Shown here in pieces: positions 9,834 to 21,545 of a stretch of 64,000 bases of DNA. Every line of letters starts with the position of its first letter. Position 1 is the first letter of the stretch. Origin of the DNA: Thermithiobacillus tepidarius DSM 3134 (GTDB taxonomy: Bacteria; Pseudomonadota; Gammaproteobacteria; Acidithiobacillales; Thermithiobacillaceae); assembly GCF_000423825.1 (NCBI RefSeq), contig NZ_AUIS01000003.1, positions 62,001 through 126,000 of the forward strand, read 5' to 3'. The translations under genes and the position numbers were made by a program. Under the pieces are notes generated by a model that had not been told where the DNA came from, did not search any database, and worked only from the letters and a program-made list of their open reading frames with translations.

Positions 9834-10064
9834 TCAGCGCTTCACCGTTTCTTCGTGCTTCACCTCGGCTTCCAGGGTGCGCCCGCCGTCCGGGATGCCC
9901 TTGCTGCTCGCCGGGGCGGTCTCTTCCTCTTCCTTGACCGCGCTGCGGAAGTTTTTGATCGCGGCGCCCAGATCGCCACCAATGTTGCGCACCTTGCCCG
10001 CGCCGAAGATCACCAGGGCGATGAGCAGGACGACGAGCAAATGCCAGATGCTGAAGGTACCCAT
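9834..10064 (-). CDS. tatA: Twin-arginine translocase subunit TatA
   Basis: The pore-forming Tat component. The 76-residue product has a short membrane helix (SIWHLLVVLLIALVIFG), the FGAGKVRNIGGDLGAAIKNF hinge and amphipathic helix, and a charged tail. It is separated from hisIE by 70 bases with no visible terminator, so it may be read through from the histidine operon. Confidence 0.96.
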   Translation of the reverse strand: MGTFSIWHLLVVLLIALVIFGAGKVRNIGGDLGAAIKNFRSAVKEEEETAPASSKGIPDGGRTLEAEVKHEETVKR

Positions 10065-10134
10065 GCTTACTCCTTATGCCAACAATTCACACACATTGCA
10101 GCCGTCCATGATACGGCCGCATTCATCAATTAGG

Positions 10135-10842
10135 CTACTTTTTCCAGCTATCGTTCCCTTGGCCCCTGGCCGCCTTTTCGGCAATGCCGGACATGCCTTC
10201 GCGCCGGGCCAGTTCCCGCAGGACATCATTTACATGCAAGCCCCGTTCCACCAGCATGACCAGGACATGGAAGAACAGGTCGGCGGTCTCGTAGGCCAGC
10301 GCCTGGGGATCGCCGTTCTTGGCGGCGATGATGGTTTCCGCCGCTTCCTCGCCGACCTTCTTCAGGATTTTGTCCTGTCCGCCGGCGAAGAGATTGGCCA
10401 CGTAGGACTGTGCCGGATCGGCCAGGCGCCGCGCCGAAATGGTCTCGCACAGGGCCTGCAGGACGGTGGCCGGCGGCGGCGCTGCAGCCGACCAGCCGCC
10501 GGCATCCTGCTCGCGGAAAAAGCAGGTGTCCTCGCCCGTGTGGCAGGCGGGGCCGCTCTGGGCCACGCGCAGCAGCAGGGTGTCGCCGTCGCAGTCCAGG
10601 CGCAGGTCCACCAGCTTTTGCAGATGGCCCGAGGTCTCGCCCTTGCGCCACAGGGACTGGCGGGAACGAGAGTAATACGTTGCGTAGCCATCGCGCAGGG
10701 TAGCAGCCAAGGACTCGCGGCTCATGTAAGCCAGCATGAGCACCTCGCCGGTACGCGCCTCCTGGGCAATGGCCGGCACCAGACCCTGGGCGTCCCACTT
10801 GATCGCCTCCAGCAGGGCTGGATCGGCATCCCGCCAGCCCAT
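10135..10842 (-). CDS. hisIE: Bifunctional phosphoribosyl-AMP cyclohydrolase / phosphoribosyl-ATP diphosphatase
   Basis: Performs steps 2 and 3 of histidine synthesis. The 235-residue fusion has an N-terminal HisI domain with metal-binding residues in LDCDGD (82-87) and [10 protein letters not shown] (100-109). The C-terminal HisE domain carries [18 protein letters not shown] and [13 protein letters not shown]. The ATG at 10842 overlaps the hisF stop (TGATG). An upstream in-frame extension to 11133 lies inside hisF and is ignored. Confidence 0.97.
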   Translation of the reverse strand: MGWRDADPALLEAIKWDAQGLVPAIAQEARTGEVLMLAYMSRESLAATLRDGYATYYSRSRQSLWRKGETSGHLQKLVDLRLDCDGDTLLLRVAQSGPACHTGEDTCFFREQDAGGWSAAAPPPATVLQALCETISARRLADPAQSYVANLFAGGQDKILKKVGEEAAETIIAAKNGDPQALAYETADLFFHVLVMLVERGLHVNDVLRELARREGMSGIAEKAARGQGNDSWKK

Positions 10843-11597
10843 CAGAGCCGCACCTCGATGTTGTGCGAAGCCAGATACAGCTTGGCTTCGCGGACGGTGA
10901 ACTCGCCGAAGTGGAAGATGCTGGCGGCCAAGACGGCGTCGGCATGCCCCTCCTTGATGCCCGCCACCAGATGATCCAGATTGCCCACGCCGCCGCTGGC
11001 GATCACCGGCACCGGCACGGCGTCGGCCACGGCCCGGGTCAGGGCCAGGTCGAAGCCGGCCTTGGTGCCGTCGCAGTCCATGCTGGTGAGCAGGATCTCC
11101 CCGGCGCCATGATCGGCCATCCGGCGCGCCCAATCCACCGCATCCAGGCCGGTGGGCTTGCGTCCGCCGTGGGTGAAGACCTCCCAGTGATCGCCCACGC
11201 GCTTGGCGTCCACCGCCACCACGATGCAGGAATTGCCGAAGCGCTGGCTGGCGGCGCGCACCAGCTCCGGCTCCTGCACCGCCGCGGTGTTGATGGCGAC
11301 CTTGTCCGCACCGGCGTGCAGCAGGCGGCGCACGTCCTCGACGCTGCGCACGCCGCCGCCCACCGTCAGCGGGATGAAGACTTGGCCGGCCACCGCCGCC
11401 ACCGTGTCCAGCAGGGTGGCGCGGCCTTCGTGGCTGGCGGAGATGTCCAGGAACACCAGTTCGTCGGCGCCCTGCTCGTCATAGCGCTTGGCGATTTCCA
11501 CCGGATCGCCGGCGTCCTTGAGCCCTTCGAAGCGCACGCCCTTGACCACGCGGCCGGCGTCGATGTCGAGGCAGGGAATTATGCGTTTGGCCAGCAT
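10842..11597 (-). CDS. hisF: Imidazole glycerol phosphate synthase subunit HisF (cyclase)
   Basis: Uses ammonia from HisH to convert PRFAR into imidazole glycerol phosphate and AICAR. The 251-residue TIM barrel begins [20 protein letters not shown] and contains the phosphate-binding and catalytic strands LTVGGGVRS and [11 protein letters not shown]. It directly follows hisA with no spacer and overlaps hisIE by one base. Confidence 0.98.
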   Translation of the reverse strand: MLAKRIIPCLDIDAGRVVKGVRFEGLKDAGDPVEIAKRYDEQGADELVFLDISASHEGRATLLDTVAAVAGQVFIPLTVGGGVRSVEDVRRLLHAGADKVAINTAAVQEPELVRAASQRFGNSCIVVAVDAKRVGDHWEVFTHGGRKPTGLDAVDWARRMADHGAGEILLTSMDCDGTKAGFDLALTRAVADAVPVPVIASGGVGNLDHLVAGIKEGHADAVLAASIFHFGEFTVREAKLYLASHNIEVRL

Positions 11598-12329
11598 CTA
11601 ATCGTCCTGGGCCAGGCGCAGGGCCTCGGCGAAGTCCAGCGTGCCCTCGTAAATGGCGCGGCCGGTGATGGCGCCCGTGACGCCCTCTTGTTCCACCGCC
11701 TTCAAAGCCTCGATGTCTTTGATGCTGGAAATGCCGCCGGAGGCGATGACCGGAATGTTGACGGAGCGGGCCAGGCGCACGGTGGCCTCGATGTTGGGGC
11801 CGCTCAGCATGCCGTCGCGGCTGATGTCGGTGTAGATCAGGGCCTCCACGCCGTGATCCTCGAACTTGCGGGCCAGGTCGATGACGTCGTGCTTGGACAG
11901 CTTGGACCAGCCCTCGGTGGCCACGCGGCCGTCCTGGGCATCGAGGCCGACGATGATGTGGCCGGGAAACTCGACGCAGACGTCGGACACGAAGCCGGGG
12001 TTGCGCACCGCCTGGGTGCCGATGATGACGTAGCGCACGCCCGCCTGCAGATAGGCCTCGATGGTCTCCTCGTCGCGGATGCCGCCGCCCACCTGCACCT
12101 CCACGTCGGGATAGGCGGCGGTGATGGCGCGGATGGCGGCCGCGTTCACGGGCTGACCGGCGAAGGCGCCGTTGAGATCCACCAGATGCAGGCGCTTGGT
12201 GCCCATTTCCACCCAGCGCCGGGCCATGGCGACGGGATCATCGGAAAAGACCGTATCGTCCTCCATGCGCCCCTGCTTCAGGCGCACGCACTGGCCGTCC
12301 TTGAGGTCAATGGCCGGAATCAGCAACAT
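11598..12329 (-). CDS. hisA: ProFAR isomerase HisA
   Basis: Isomerises ProFAR to PRFAR. The 243-residue TIM barrel starts [20 protein letters not shown] and has [10 protein letters not shown] and [11 protein letters not shown], each at the end of a half-barrel repeat. It abuts hisF exactly and follows hisH after 55 bases. Confidence 0.98.
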   Translation of the reverse strand: MLLIPAIDLKDGQCVRLKQGRMEDDTVFSDDPVAMARRWVEMGTKRLHLVDLNGAFAGQPVNAAAIRAITAAYPDVEVQVGGGIRDEETIEAYLQAGVRYVIIGTQAVRNPGFVSDVCVEFPGHIIVGLDAQDGRVATEGWSKLSKHDVIDLARKFEDHGVEALIYTDISRDGMLSGPNIEATVRLARSVNIPVIASGGISSIKDIEALKAVEQEGVTGAITGRAIYEGTLDFAEALRLAQDD

Positions 12330-12384
12330 AATCCGCGTCGCTCCGTGTTCGTCAAAGCAAAAATGAATCGAGCCGCCATGCCGC

Positions 12385-13053
12385 TCACGCGCCGCAGCCC
12401 GCGCCCTCGGCGCGGCCGTCCCAGGCCAGGAAATTGCCGAGCAAGGTCAGGCCGGCGCGCTGGCTCTTCTCCGGGTGGAACTGCACGGCGAAGATGTTGT
12501 CCCGCGCGATGGCCGAGGTAAAGGAAAAGCCGTAAGGGGTAAAGGCGGCGATCAGCTCGGGGCTGGCCGGCTCCACGTAGTAGGAGTGCACGAAGTAGAA
12601 GCGCGCGTCCTGGGAAATGCCCCGCCACATGGGGTGCGGCATGACCTGCTGCACCTCATTCCAGCCCATGTGCGGCACCTTCAGGCGCTGGCCCCGGTGA
12701 CCCGCCAGCGCTTCCTCGGGGAAGGCCAGCACCCGGCCGGGCAAAAGGCCCAGCCCCTCGTGCAGGCCGTGCTCCTCGCTGGACTCCATGAGGAGCTGCA
12801 TGCCCAGGCAGATGCCGAAAAAAGGCTTGTTGCGGGCCGCCTGCACCACCGCCTCGCGCAGGCCGCGCTCATCCAGGGCGGCCAGGCAGTCCCCGAAAGC
12901 CCCCACGCCGGGGAAGATCACCCGGTCGGCGCGCTCCAGCTCCGCCGGATCGCTGGTGACCAGCGGCCGCCCGCCCAGGTGCTCCACGGCCTTGGCCACC
13001 GAGCGCAGGTTGCCCATGCCGTAGTCGACGATGGCGGTCCGGGAGTTCGGCAT
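12385..13053 (-). CDS. hisH: Imidazole glycerol phosphate synthase subunit HisH (glutaminase)
   Basis: Supplies ammonia to HisF by hydrolysing glutamine. The 222-residue class I amidotransferase shows [12 protein letters not shown] at the N-terminus, the nucleophile Cys in [10 protein letters not shown], and the His/Glu pair in VQFHPEKSQ. The ATG at 13053 was chosen because family similarity begins with [12 protein letters not shown]; it starts 3 bases after the hisB stop. The C-terminus ends in an Ala/Gly-rich extra tail. Confidence 0.97.
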   Translation of the reverse strand: MPNSRTAIVDYGMGNLRSVAKAVEHLGGRPLVTSDPAELERADRVIFPGVGAFGDCLAALDERGLREAVVQAARNKPFFGICLGMQLLMESSEEHGLHEGLGLLPGRVLAFPEEALAGHRGQRLKVPHMGWNEVQQVMPHPMWRGISQDARFYFVHSYYVEPASPELIAAFTPYGFSFTSAIARDNIFAVQFHPEKSQRAGLTLLGNFLAWDGRAEGAGCGA

Positions 13054-13055
13054 GC

Positions 13056-13649
13056 TCACAAGGCACCTTTGGTGGACGGCACCACCCCGGCACTGCGAGC
13101 ATCGCGCTCCAGCGCCATGCGCAGGGCGCGGCCGGTGGCCTTGAACACGGTTTCGGCGATGTGGTGCGCGTTGCGGCCCCGCAGGCAATCGACATGCAGG
13201 GTAATCTGGGCGTGATTGACCAGACCCTGGAAGAACTCGTAGAAGAGATCCACGTCGAAGCCGCCCACCTGGCCGCGCGGGAACTCCACGTGATACTCCA
13301 GGCCCGGACGGCCGGAAAAGTCCACCACCACCCGGCTCAGGGCCTCGTCCAGGGGCACGTAGGCATGGCCATAGCGCAGGATGCCGGACTTGTCGCCCAC
13401 CGCCTCGTGCAGCGCCTGGCCGAGGGTGATGCCGATGTCCTCCACCGTGTGATGGGCATCGATGTGCAGGTCGCCGCTCGCTTCGATCTGCAGGTCGATG
13501 AGGCCGTGGCGGGCGATCTGGTGCAGCATGTGGTCCAGAAAAGGCAGCCCGGTGTCGAGCCGCGCCTCGCCGTTGCCGTCCAGGTTCAGGGTGACGCTGA
13601 TCTGCGTCTCCAGCGTCTCGCGCCGGCGCGAGGCCATGCGGGGGGTCAT
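13056..13649 (-). CDS. hisB: Imidazoleglycerol-phosphate dehydratase
   Basis: Step 7 of histidine synthesis. The 197-residue monofunctional enzyme has the two metal-binding motifs [13 protein letters not shown] and [10 protein letters not shown], and later [15 protein letters not shown] and RNAHHIAET. There is no phosphatase domain, unlike the enterobacterial fusion. The ATG at 13649 overlaps the hisC stop (ATGA). Confidence 0.97.
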   Translation of the reverse strand: MTPRMASRRRETLETQISVTLNLDGNGEARLDTGLPFLDHMLHQIARHGLIDLQIEASGDLHIDAHHTVEDIGITLGQALHEAVGDKSGILRYGHAYVPLDEALSRVVVDFSGRPGLEYHVEFPRGQVGGFDVDLFYEFFQGLVNHAQITLHVDCLRGRNAHHIAETVFKATGRALRMALERDARSAGVVPSTKGAL

Positions 13650-14728
13650 AGCAAAGTCTCCAACGCTTGCAGGAAGGCGGTGTTCTCCGCCGCCGTCCCG
13701 ACCGTCACGCGCAAGCAGTCGTCGAGGCCGGGGGTGCCATGCAAATTCTTGATGAGAATACCTTTTTCGCGCAGGCCTTGGAAGATGCCGGGCCCGCGCC
13801 CCGCCGGAGCGCGGAACAGGATGAAGTTGGCATCGCTCGGATAGGCCGTGATCCCGGACAGGGCCGCCAGCGCCTGCGCCAAGCGCGCCCGCTCGGCCAG
13901 AATCCAATCCGCCTGTTCCGCCAGCACCGCGCCGTGTTCCAGGATGAAACGCGCGCTGACCTGCGTCAACACATTGATATTATACGGCAAGCGCAGTTTG
14001 TCCAGTTCGTCGATCCAGGGCTTGGGGCCCAGCAGCAGGCCCAGCCGCAGACCCGCCAGACCCTGCTTGGACAGGGTGCGCATCAGGAGCAGATTGTCGT
14101 AGCGGCCCAGCTCGCCGAGGAAGCTGCGCCCGCCGCTGAAGGGGGCGTAGGCCTCGTCCACCACCACCAGGCCGGGGGCGGCCTCGATGATCTCGCGCAT
14201 GACCGCCGCATCGAAGAGGTTGCCGGTGGGGTTGTTGGGATAGGCCAGATAGACGACCGCCGGCTGCCGGGCGGCGATGGCGGCCAGCATGGCGTCGCGG
14301 TCCAACTGGAAGTCCGCGGTCAGCGGCACGCCCTCAAAGCGCATCCCGAGGGCGTCGGCCAGCACCTGGTACATGACGAAGGCAGGAGTCGGCGCCAGCA
14401 CCACACGCTCGGGCCCGGCCAGGGCGATGGCCAGGAGCTGAATCAGCTCGTCGGAACCGTTGCCGAGCAGCAGGCCGATGTCCGGGCCGAGCCGCAGCTG
14501 CTCCCGCAGCAGCTCGCACAGCGCACCCGCCTGGGGATCGGGGTAGCGGTTGAGCTCGGCGTCGCGCAGGGCGGCCAGCCAGCCTTCGCGCAAGGCCTCA
14601 GGCAGCGGATAGGGGTTTTCCATGGCATCCAGTTTGATCAGACCGCGGCTGTCCTGCACGTGATAAGCCCGACTGGCCAGGAGCTGCGGGCGCAGCCAGC
14701 GCCGCAGGCGCGCGTCGGCGTTGCTCAT
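13646..14728 (-). CDS. hisC: Histidinol-phosphate aminotransferase
   Basis: A PLP-dependent transaminase of step 8. The 360-residue fold-type I enzyme has [29 protein letters not shown] and the Schiff-base lysine in [14 protein letters not shown]. It overlaps hisB and hisD by 4 bases at each end, so the three are translationally coupled. Confidence 0.97.
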   Translation of the reverse strand: MSNADARLRRWLRPQLLASRAYHVQDSRGLIKLDAMENPYPLPEALREGWLAALRDAELNRYPDPQAGALCELLREQLRLGPDIGLLLGNGSDELIQLLAIALAGPERVVLAPTPAFVMYQVLADALGMRFEGVPLTADFQLDRDAMLAAIAARQPAVVYLAYPNNPTGNLFDAAVMREIIEAAPGLVVVDEAYAPFSGGRSFLGELGRYDNLLLMRTLSKQGLAGLRLGLLLGPKPWIDELDKLRLPYNINVLTQVSARFILEHGAVLAEQADWILAERARLAQALAALSGITAYPSDANFILFRAPAGRGPGIFQGLREKGILIKNLHGTPGLDDCLRVTVGTAAENTAFLQALETLL

Positions 14729-16019
14729 TGGCCTTCCCGGATCCGGTAGGCGGCGGAGCGGGCGTGGGCGGTGAGGCCCTCCCCTTCGGCCAGGCGCTTG
14801 GCCGCCCGGCCCAGCTGGTCGGCGCCGACGGCGCTGGCGTAGATGATGCTGGTGCGCTTCTGGAAGTCATAGACGCCCAGGGGCGAAGAGAAGCGGGCGC
14901 TGCCCGCCGTGGGCAGCACGTGATTGGGACCAGCCACGTAATCGCCCAGCGCCTCGGCCGTGTAGCGGCCCATGAAGACGGCGCCGGCGTTGTGCAACGC
15001 GGGCAGCAGGGCGTCCGGGTCGGCCACCGACAGCTCCAGATGTTCGGGCGCGATGCGGTCGGCCACCGCGCAGGCCTCGGCGGCGTCGCGCACCAGAATG
15101 AGGGCGGCGCGGCTGTCCCAGGCCTGACGGGCGATGGCCTCGCGCTCCAGGGTCGGCAGCAGCTTGTCCACCGAGGCCGCCACCCGCGTCAGGCAGTCCG
15201 CATCCCAGCTGATGAGAATGCTCTGGGCCTGCTCGTCGTGTTCCGCCTGGCTCAGCAGATCCATGGCCAGCCAGTCGGGATCGGTCTGGCCGTCGCTGAT
15301 GACCAGGATCTCGCTGGGCCCGGCGATCATGTCGATGCCCACGCGGCCGAAGACCATGCGCTTGGCGGTGGCCACGTAAATGTTGCCGGGCCCGACGATC
15401 TTGTCCACCGCCGGCACCGTTTCGGTGCCGTAGGCCAGGGCCGCCACCGCCTGCGCGCCGCCGATGGTGAAGACCCGATCCACGCCGGCCAGCTCGGCCG
15501 CGGCCAGCACCAGGGGGTTCAGCTCGCCGCCGGGCGCGGGCACCACCATGATGATCTCGGCCACCCCGGCCACCTTGGCGGGAATGGCGTTCATGAGCAC
15601 GCTGGAGGGGTAGGCGGCCTTGCCGCCGGGCACGTAGATGCCCACCCGGGCGAGCGGTGTTACCCGCTGGCCCAGGCGGGTGCCGTCGGCCTCGCTGTAC
15701 TCCCAGCTTTCCGCCACTTGGCGCTCGTGATAGCTGCGGATGCGCTCGGCGGCCAGCGCCAGCGCCTCGCGATCGGCGGGTGCCAGGCCGGCCAGCGCCT
15801 CCCGCAATTTCGCGCGGGGCACCTCCAGCTCCGCCAGGCTATTCGCCCGTAGCCGGTCAAAGCGCTGCGTGTAGTCCAGCACGGCCCGGTCGCCCTGCTC
15901 GCGCACCGCGTGCAGCACGTCGCGCACGGTGGCTTCCACGGCCGGGTCCAGGCCGGCATCCCAGTCGGTGAGGCGGCGCAGGGCTTGGTCGAAATCGGGG
16001 GTGCGGCTGTCCAGGCGTA

Positions 16020-16023
<4 letters not shown>
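14725..16023 (-). CDS. hisD: Histidinol dehydrogenase
   Basis: Oxidises L-histidinol to histidine in the last two steps, with NAD and zinc. The 432-residue product carries [19 protein letters not shown], the [12 protein letters not shown] signature, AGPSEILVI, the catalytic region APEHLELS, and a C-terminal GPNHVLPT loop. It overlaps both hisG and hisC by ATGA. Confidence 0.98.
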
Positions 16024-17990
<1,967 letters not shown>

Positions 17991-17993
17991 TGC

Positions 17994-18311
17994 TTACTCC
18001 TTCGTGCTCGCCACCAGCTTCTGCAGCTCGCCCTGGCGGAACAGGTCGGTCATGATGTCGCTGCCGCCGATGAACTCGCCGTTGATGTACAGCTGCGGAA
18101 TGGTCGGCCAGTTGGAGAACTGCTTGATGCCGTCGCGGATCTGCGGATTCGCCAGCACGTCCACCGCCTCGAAGTCGGCGCCGCACTGCTGCAGGATCTG
18201 CACGGCCCGCGCGGAAAAGCCGCACTGGGGCATGCGCGGGTTGCCCTTCATGTAGAGTACGATCTTGTGGTGCTCCACCTGCTCCTTGATCAGCTCCTGA
18301 ATGTCTTTCAT
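17994..18311 (-). CDS. grxD: Monothiol glutaredoxin (Grx4 / GrxD type)
   Basis: A CGFS-type glutaredoxin that binds and passes on 2Fe-2S clusters, usually together with a BolA protein. The 105-residue product has CGFS at 30-33, the cis-Pro region NWPTIPQLYINGEFIGGSDI, and no second active-site Cys. It lies next to the bolA-family gene, which supports the Grx-BolA partnership. Confidence 0.96.
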   Translation of the reverse strand: MKDIQELIKEQVEHHKIVLYMKGNPRMPQCGFSARAVQILQQCGADFEAVDVLANPQIRDGIKQFSNWPTIPQLYINGEFIGGSDIMTDLFRQGELQKLVASTKE

Positions 18312-18365
18312 CTCTGCATTCTCCTGCGTGAGTGAGCCCAGGACCGGGCCGGTTGGCGCCGAGGC

Positions 18366-18611
18366 CTAGCGCGCTTGCTGCATCGCCTCCCACTGGGCGG
18401 GGGTCAGGGTGCGCATGGACAGGGCGTGGATCTCTTCGCGCATTTTATCGCCCAGGGCGGCGTAGACCAACTGATGCTGACGGACCATGCTCAGCCCTTC
18501 AAAGGCGTCGCTCACGATGATGGCCTCGAAGTGATGGCCGTCGCCCGCCACCTGCGCCTTGGCGCCCGGCATTCCCTGTTCGATCAACTGCTTAATGGTC
18601 TCTGGCTGCAT
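18366..18611 (-). CDS. BolA/IbaG-family iron metabolism protein
   Basis: An 81-residue BolA-fold protein, closest by context to IbaG (mla - ibaG - murA order in enterobacteria). The conserved helix-turn region reads GDGHHFEAIIVSDAFEGLSMVRQHQLVYAAL; the paired His residues can ligate a shared 2Fe-2S cluster with glutaredoxin. The ATG at 18611 is the family start. It lies upstream of grxD in the same transcript. Confidence 0.93.
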   Translation of the reverse strand: MQPETIKQLIEQGMPGAKAQVAGDGHHFEAIIVSDAFEGLSMVRQHQLVYAALGDKMREEIHALSMRTLTPAQWEAMQQAR

Positions 18612-18706
18612 CCTTGCACCTTTCACTGGTTGGAGTCCAAGTTCCGGCGTCTTTCGAACCGTCCTTATACCGTGCTTGGACCCGGCCCGCAACCCGTGCC
18701 GCCAGC

Positions 18707-19534
18707 CTAGTGGCGCAGCTTGTAGCCGCGGCGCAGCAGGATCAGGGCGATGGCCGCCAGCAGCAGGAAGAACACGGAAGCGATCAGCACGCTGCGCAGG
18801 ACCGGCACGTCGCTATGGCCGAAAAAGCCGTAGCGGAAGCCGTCGATCATATAGAAGAACGGATTGAAGTGGGACAGCAGCTGCCAGAAAGGCGGCAGCG
18901 AATGGATGGAGTAAAACACGCCCGACAGGAAGGTGAGCGGCATGATGATGAAGTTCTGAAAGGCGGCGATCTGGTCGAACTTGTCGGCCCAGATGCCGCC
19001 GATGATGCCGAGCGCGCCGAGGCTGGCGGCGCCCAGCAGAGTGAAGAGCAGCAGGGTCAACGGATGGGCGACCGGCAAATGCACATAGAAGATGGCAAAC
19101 AGATAGATGGCCGAGCCCACGGCGACGCCGCGCACCACGCTGGCGGCGGTCATGGCGGCGAAGAATTCCCAGTGGCTCAGCGGGGAAAGCAGCACGAAGA
19201 CGATGTTGCCGGTCACCTTGGACTGGATCAGGCTCGACGAGCTGTTGGCGAAGGCGTTCTGCAGGATCGACATCATCATCAGGCCGGGGATGATGAAGGC
19301 CGCGTAGTCCACGCCCGGATACACCGGCGGCCGTCCCGACATGACGTGGGAAAACACCAGCAGGTACAGCAAGGCGGTGACCAGCGGCGCGAGCACGGTC
19401 TGGAACCACACCTTGGAAAAGCGCAGCAGCTCCTTGCGAAAGAGCCCGTAGGCGGCGCGCCAGTTGAAGCGCGGCGGCTCGGCGGCGCGGTACTCGCGCG
19501 CGGCGCGCATGGGCTTGCTCTTGTCCGGGCTCAT
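18707..19534 (-). CDS. ABC-2 type transport permease
   Basis: Membrane subunit of an ABC exporter. The 275-residue product has six hydrophobic segments and the ABC-2 signature around LTFLSGVFYSIHSLPPFWQ. The sequence resembles the YadH-like group. The ATG at 19534 overlaps the ATPase gene stop (ATGA). The substrate is unknown; position beside mla and murA suggests an envelope lipid or polymer but does not prove it. Confidence 0.92.
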   Translation of the reverse strand: MSPDKSKPMRAAREYRAAEPPRFNWRAAYGLFRKELLRFSKVWFQTVLAPLVTALLYLLVFSHVMSGRPPVYPGVDYAAFIIPGLMMMSILQNAFANSSSSLIQSKVTGNIVFVLLSPLSHWEFFAAMTAASVVRGVAVGSAIYLFAIFYVHLPVAHPLTLLLFTLLGAASLGALGIIGGIWADKFDQIAAFQNFIIMPLTFLSGVFYSIHSLPPFWQLLSHFNPFFYMIDGFRYGFFGHSDVPVLRSVLIASVFFLLLAAIALILLRRGYKLRH

Positions 19535-20442
19535 TCCCGCTCTCCCAGGAGACTCACGAACACGTCCTCCAGATCCGGCTCCTGCACCTTCAGGTCGAGA
19601 ATGTCCACGTCCAGGGCCTGCAGGGCGAGCAGGATTTCGCTCACGCGCCAGGTCCGGCTGTCGTACTGCAGGGTCAGGGCCTCGCCGGTGTGGCTGCGGA
19701 CCAGCGGCTTCAAGAGCTCCGGCACCACCACGACCGGCTGGGCGAAGACCACGGTCAGGGTCTTCAGGGGATTGCGTGCCAGCAGGGCCGCCTTGCTGTC
19801 GCAGGCGATGAGCTGGCCCTTGCGCAGGATGCCGATGCGGTCGCACAGGGCCTCGGCCTCTTCCAGATAATGGGTGGTGAGGACGATGGTGTGGCCTTGG
19901 CCGTTCAGGCGGCGCACGAAGCGCCACAGGCTCTGGCGCAGCTCCACGTCGACGCCGGCGGTGGGCTCGTCCAGGATCACCACCTGCGGCCGGTGCACCA
20001 GCGCCTGGGCGATGAGCACGCGCCGCTTCATGCCGCCCGACAGGGCGCGCATGTTGGTGTTGGCCTTGTCGCTCAGATCCAGCTCCGCCAGGAGCTCGTC
20101 GATCCAATCGTCGTTGCGGCCCAGGCCGAAATAGCCGGACTGCAGGCGCAAGATCTCCCGCACGCTGAAGAAGGGATCGTAGACGATCTCCTGGGGCACC
20201 ACCCCCAGTGCCCGGCGGGTCAGGCGATAGTCCTGCTCCACGTCGAAGCCGAGCACCCGGGCCGCGCCGCTGTCGCGCCGCACGAGCCCGGCCAGGACGT
20301 TGATCAGGGTGGACTTGCCGGCGCCGTTGGGGCCGAGGAGGCCGAAGAACTCGCCCGGCTCGATGCGCAGGTCCACCCCGGCGAGGGCCTGGAAGCCATG
20401 ATACGACTTGCGCAACGCCTGGACTTCAATGGCGGGGGTCAT
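19531..20442 (-). CDS. ABC transporter ATP-binding protein (YadG-like)
   Basis: Energising subunit of the exporter whose permease follows. The 303-residue product has Walker A GPNGAGKST, signature LSGGMKRRVLIAQAL, Walker B VVILDEPTAGVD and an H-loop TTHYLEEAE. Its C-terminal extension of about 80 residues is typical of ABC-2 drug/lipid exporter ATPases. It lies 18 bases after mlaB and may be part of the same transcript. Confidence 0.94.
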   Translation of the reverse strand: MTPAIEVQALRKSYHGFQALAGVDLRIEPGEFFGLLGPNGAGKSTLINVLAGLVRRDSGAARVLGFDVEQDYRLTRRALGVVPQEIVYDPFFSVREILRLQSGYFGLGRNDDWIDELLAELDLSDKANTNMRALSGGMKRRVLIAQALVHRPQVVILDEPTAGVDVELRQSLWRFVRRLNGQGHTIVLTTHYLEEAEALCDRIGILRKGQLIACDSKAALLARNPLKTLTVVFAQPVVVVPELLKPLVRSHTGEALTLQYDSRTWRVSEILLALQALDVDILDLKVQEPDLEDVFVSLLGERE

Positions 20443-20460
20443 GGATGCTCCGCGAACCGC

Positions 20461-20796
20461 TCAAGCGACTGCGTCGAAGGACAGCACGTCCTGCAGATGG
20501 TAGAGCCGCACCAGATCCCGCAGCTTCGCCGGCAGGCCGGCAAAAAACGGCGCCGGGCCGCCTTGGGCGACACTCTGCCGCGCCAGCTCGACGAGCAAGG
20601 CCAGGGCGGCGCTGTCGGCCTGCACCACCCCGCCCAGATCCACCCGCACCGGCGGGCGCTCTTGCACGGCCGCCTGCAGGCGGGGCAGCAAGTCGCCCAG
20701 GGTCCAGACCGTCAACACGCCCTGCAGGCGCAGCACGGGCTCGCTGCCCACCGTCGCCCAACTGAAGTCGGCGGCGGGCCGCCGGGTCTCGCTCAC
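20461..20796 (-). CDS. mlaB: STAS-domain phospholipid transport protein MlaB
   Basis: Cytoplasmic STAS protein that stabilises the MlaFE ATPase complex. The 111-residue product shows the STAS core LQGVLTVWTLGDLLPRL and the regulatory site VQADSAALALLVEL. A GTG start at 20796 overlaps the mlaC stop (GTGA); no ATG gives a sensible protein. Last mla gene in the operon. Confidence 0.88.
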   Translation of the reverse strand: MSETRRPAADFSWATVGSEPVLRLQGVLTVWTLGDLLPRLQAAVQERPPVRVDLGGVVQADSAALALLVELARQSVAQGGPAPFFAGLPAKLRDLVRLYHLQDVLSFDAVA

Positions 20797-21422
20797 CCGG
20801 CCTCCTTGGCGCGCTGCTGCAGGCGCTGCAGGAGCGCATCGATGCCCTGCTGGCTGGCGATGCGCCCGAAGGAGGCGCGGTAGTTGGTGACCAGGCTGAC
20901 GTTGTCGATGGTGACGTCGTAGACCTTCCAAGCCGAGCCCGTCCAGTAGAGGCGGTAAACGATGGGCACGTCGGCCTCGTTGCCGTTCTGGCGCACCACC
21001 ATGCGCACCAGCGCGTCGCCGCTGGCCGGATCGATGGTGGTGCCGCTCACCTCGATCTTCTGGTCGCGGTAATTGGTCAGCGAATTGGAGTAGGTGCGCA
21101 CCAGCAGGTCGCGGAACAGCTGCACGAACTGCTTCTGCTGGGCGGGGGTCATGGTCCGCCAGTTGCGCGCCATGACCCATTGCGACATGCGGTTGAAGTC
21201 GAAGTGGGGCAGCACGATCTCGTCCACCAGCTTCAGCAGGGCGGCCCGCCGCTCGGGCCCCTGGTAGTTCTTTTCCTTGAGCGCCTTGATCACCTGGTCG
21301 GAGGTCGATTTGACCATGACCGCGGGGTCCGGCCGCTGCGCGGCCCAGCCGGGACCCGCCAGAGCCAGGCCGACGGCCAGCACCGCCAAGAAGCGCGCGA
21401 AATACGACACGTTGATGTGCAT
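20793..21422 (-). CDS. mlaC: Periplasmic phospholipid-binding protein MlaC
   Basis: Shuttles phospholipids between outer and inner membrane. The 209-residue product has a signal peptide (MHINVSYFARFLAVLAVGLALAGP... cut near WAA) and the MlaC/Ttg2D features LVDEIVLPHFDFNRMSQWVMARNW and WKVYDVTIDNVSLVTNYRASF. The ATG at 21422 was preferred over upstream codons because the signal peptide starts there. It is separated from the TolC-like gene by 123 bases. Confidence 0.93.
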   Translation of the reverse strand: MHINVSYFARFLAVLAVGLALAGPGWAAQRPDPAVMVKSTSDQVIKALKEKNYQGPERRAALLKLVDEIVLPHFDFNRMSQWVMARNWRTMTPAQQKQFVQLFRDLLVRTYSNSLTNYRDQKIEVSGTTIDPASGDALVRMVVRQNGNEADVPIVYRLYWTGSAWKVYDVTIDNVSLVTNYRASFGRIASQQGIDALLQRLQQRAKEAG

Positions 21423-21545
21423 GTGCAACCCTTTTGTCTTCCGTGAATAGCCAATGATATCCGGTATCAAGCACAGCCAAATCGGCCAAGCAGCGGAGTA
21501 TACCGAAATTCAACGGCCCAGGCGGCGGACCGTTGACCCGGCGCC

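Noticed and set aside
10863-12521. Very long plus-strand open frame (552 codons) opposite hisF and hisA
   Set aside because: It is antisense to well-identified his genes; long antisense frames are common in GC-rich coding DNA. The same applies to the long plus-strand frames at 5254, 9379 and 31232.
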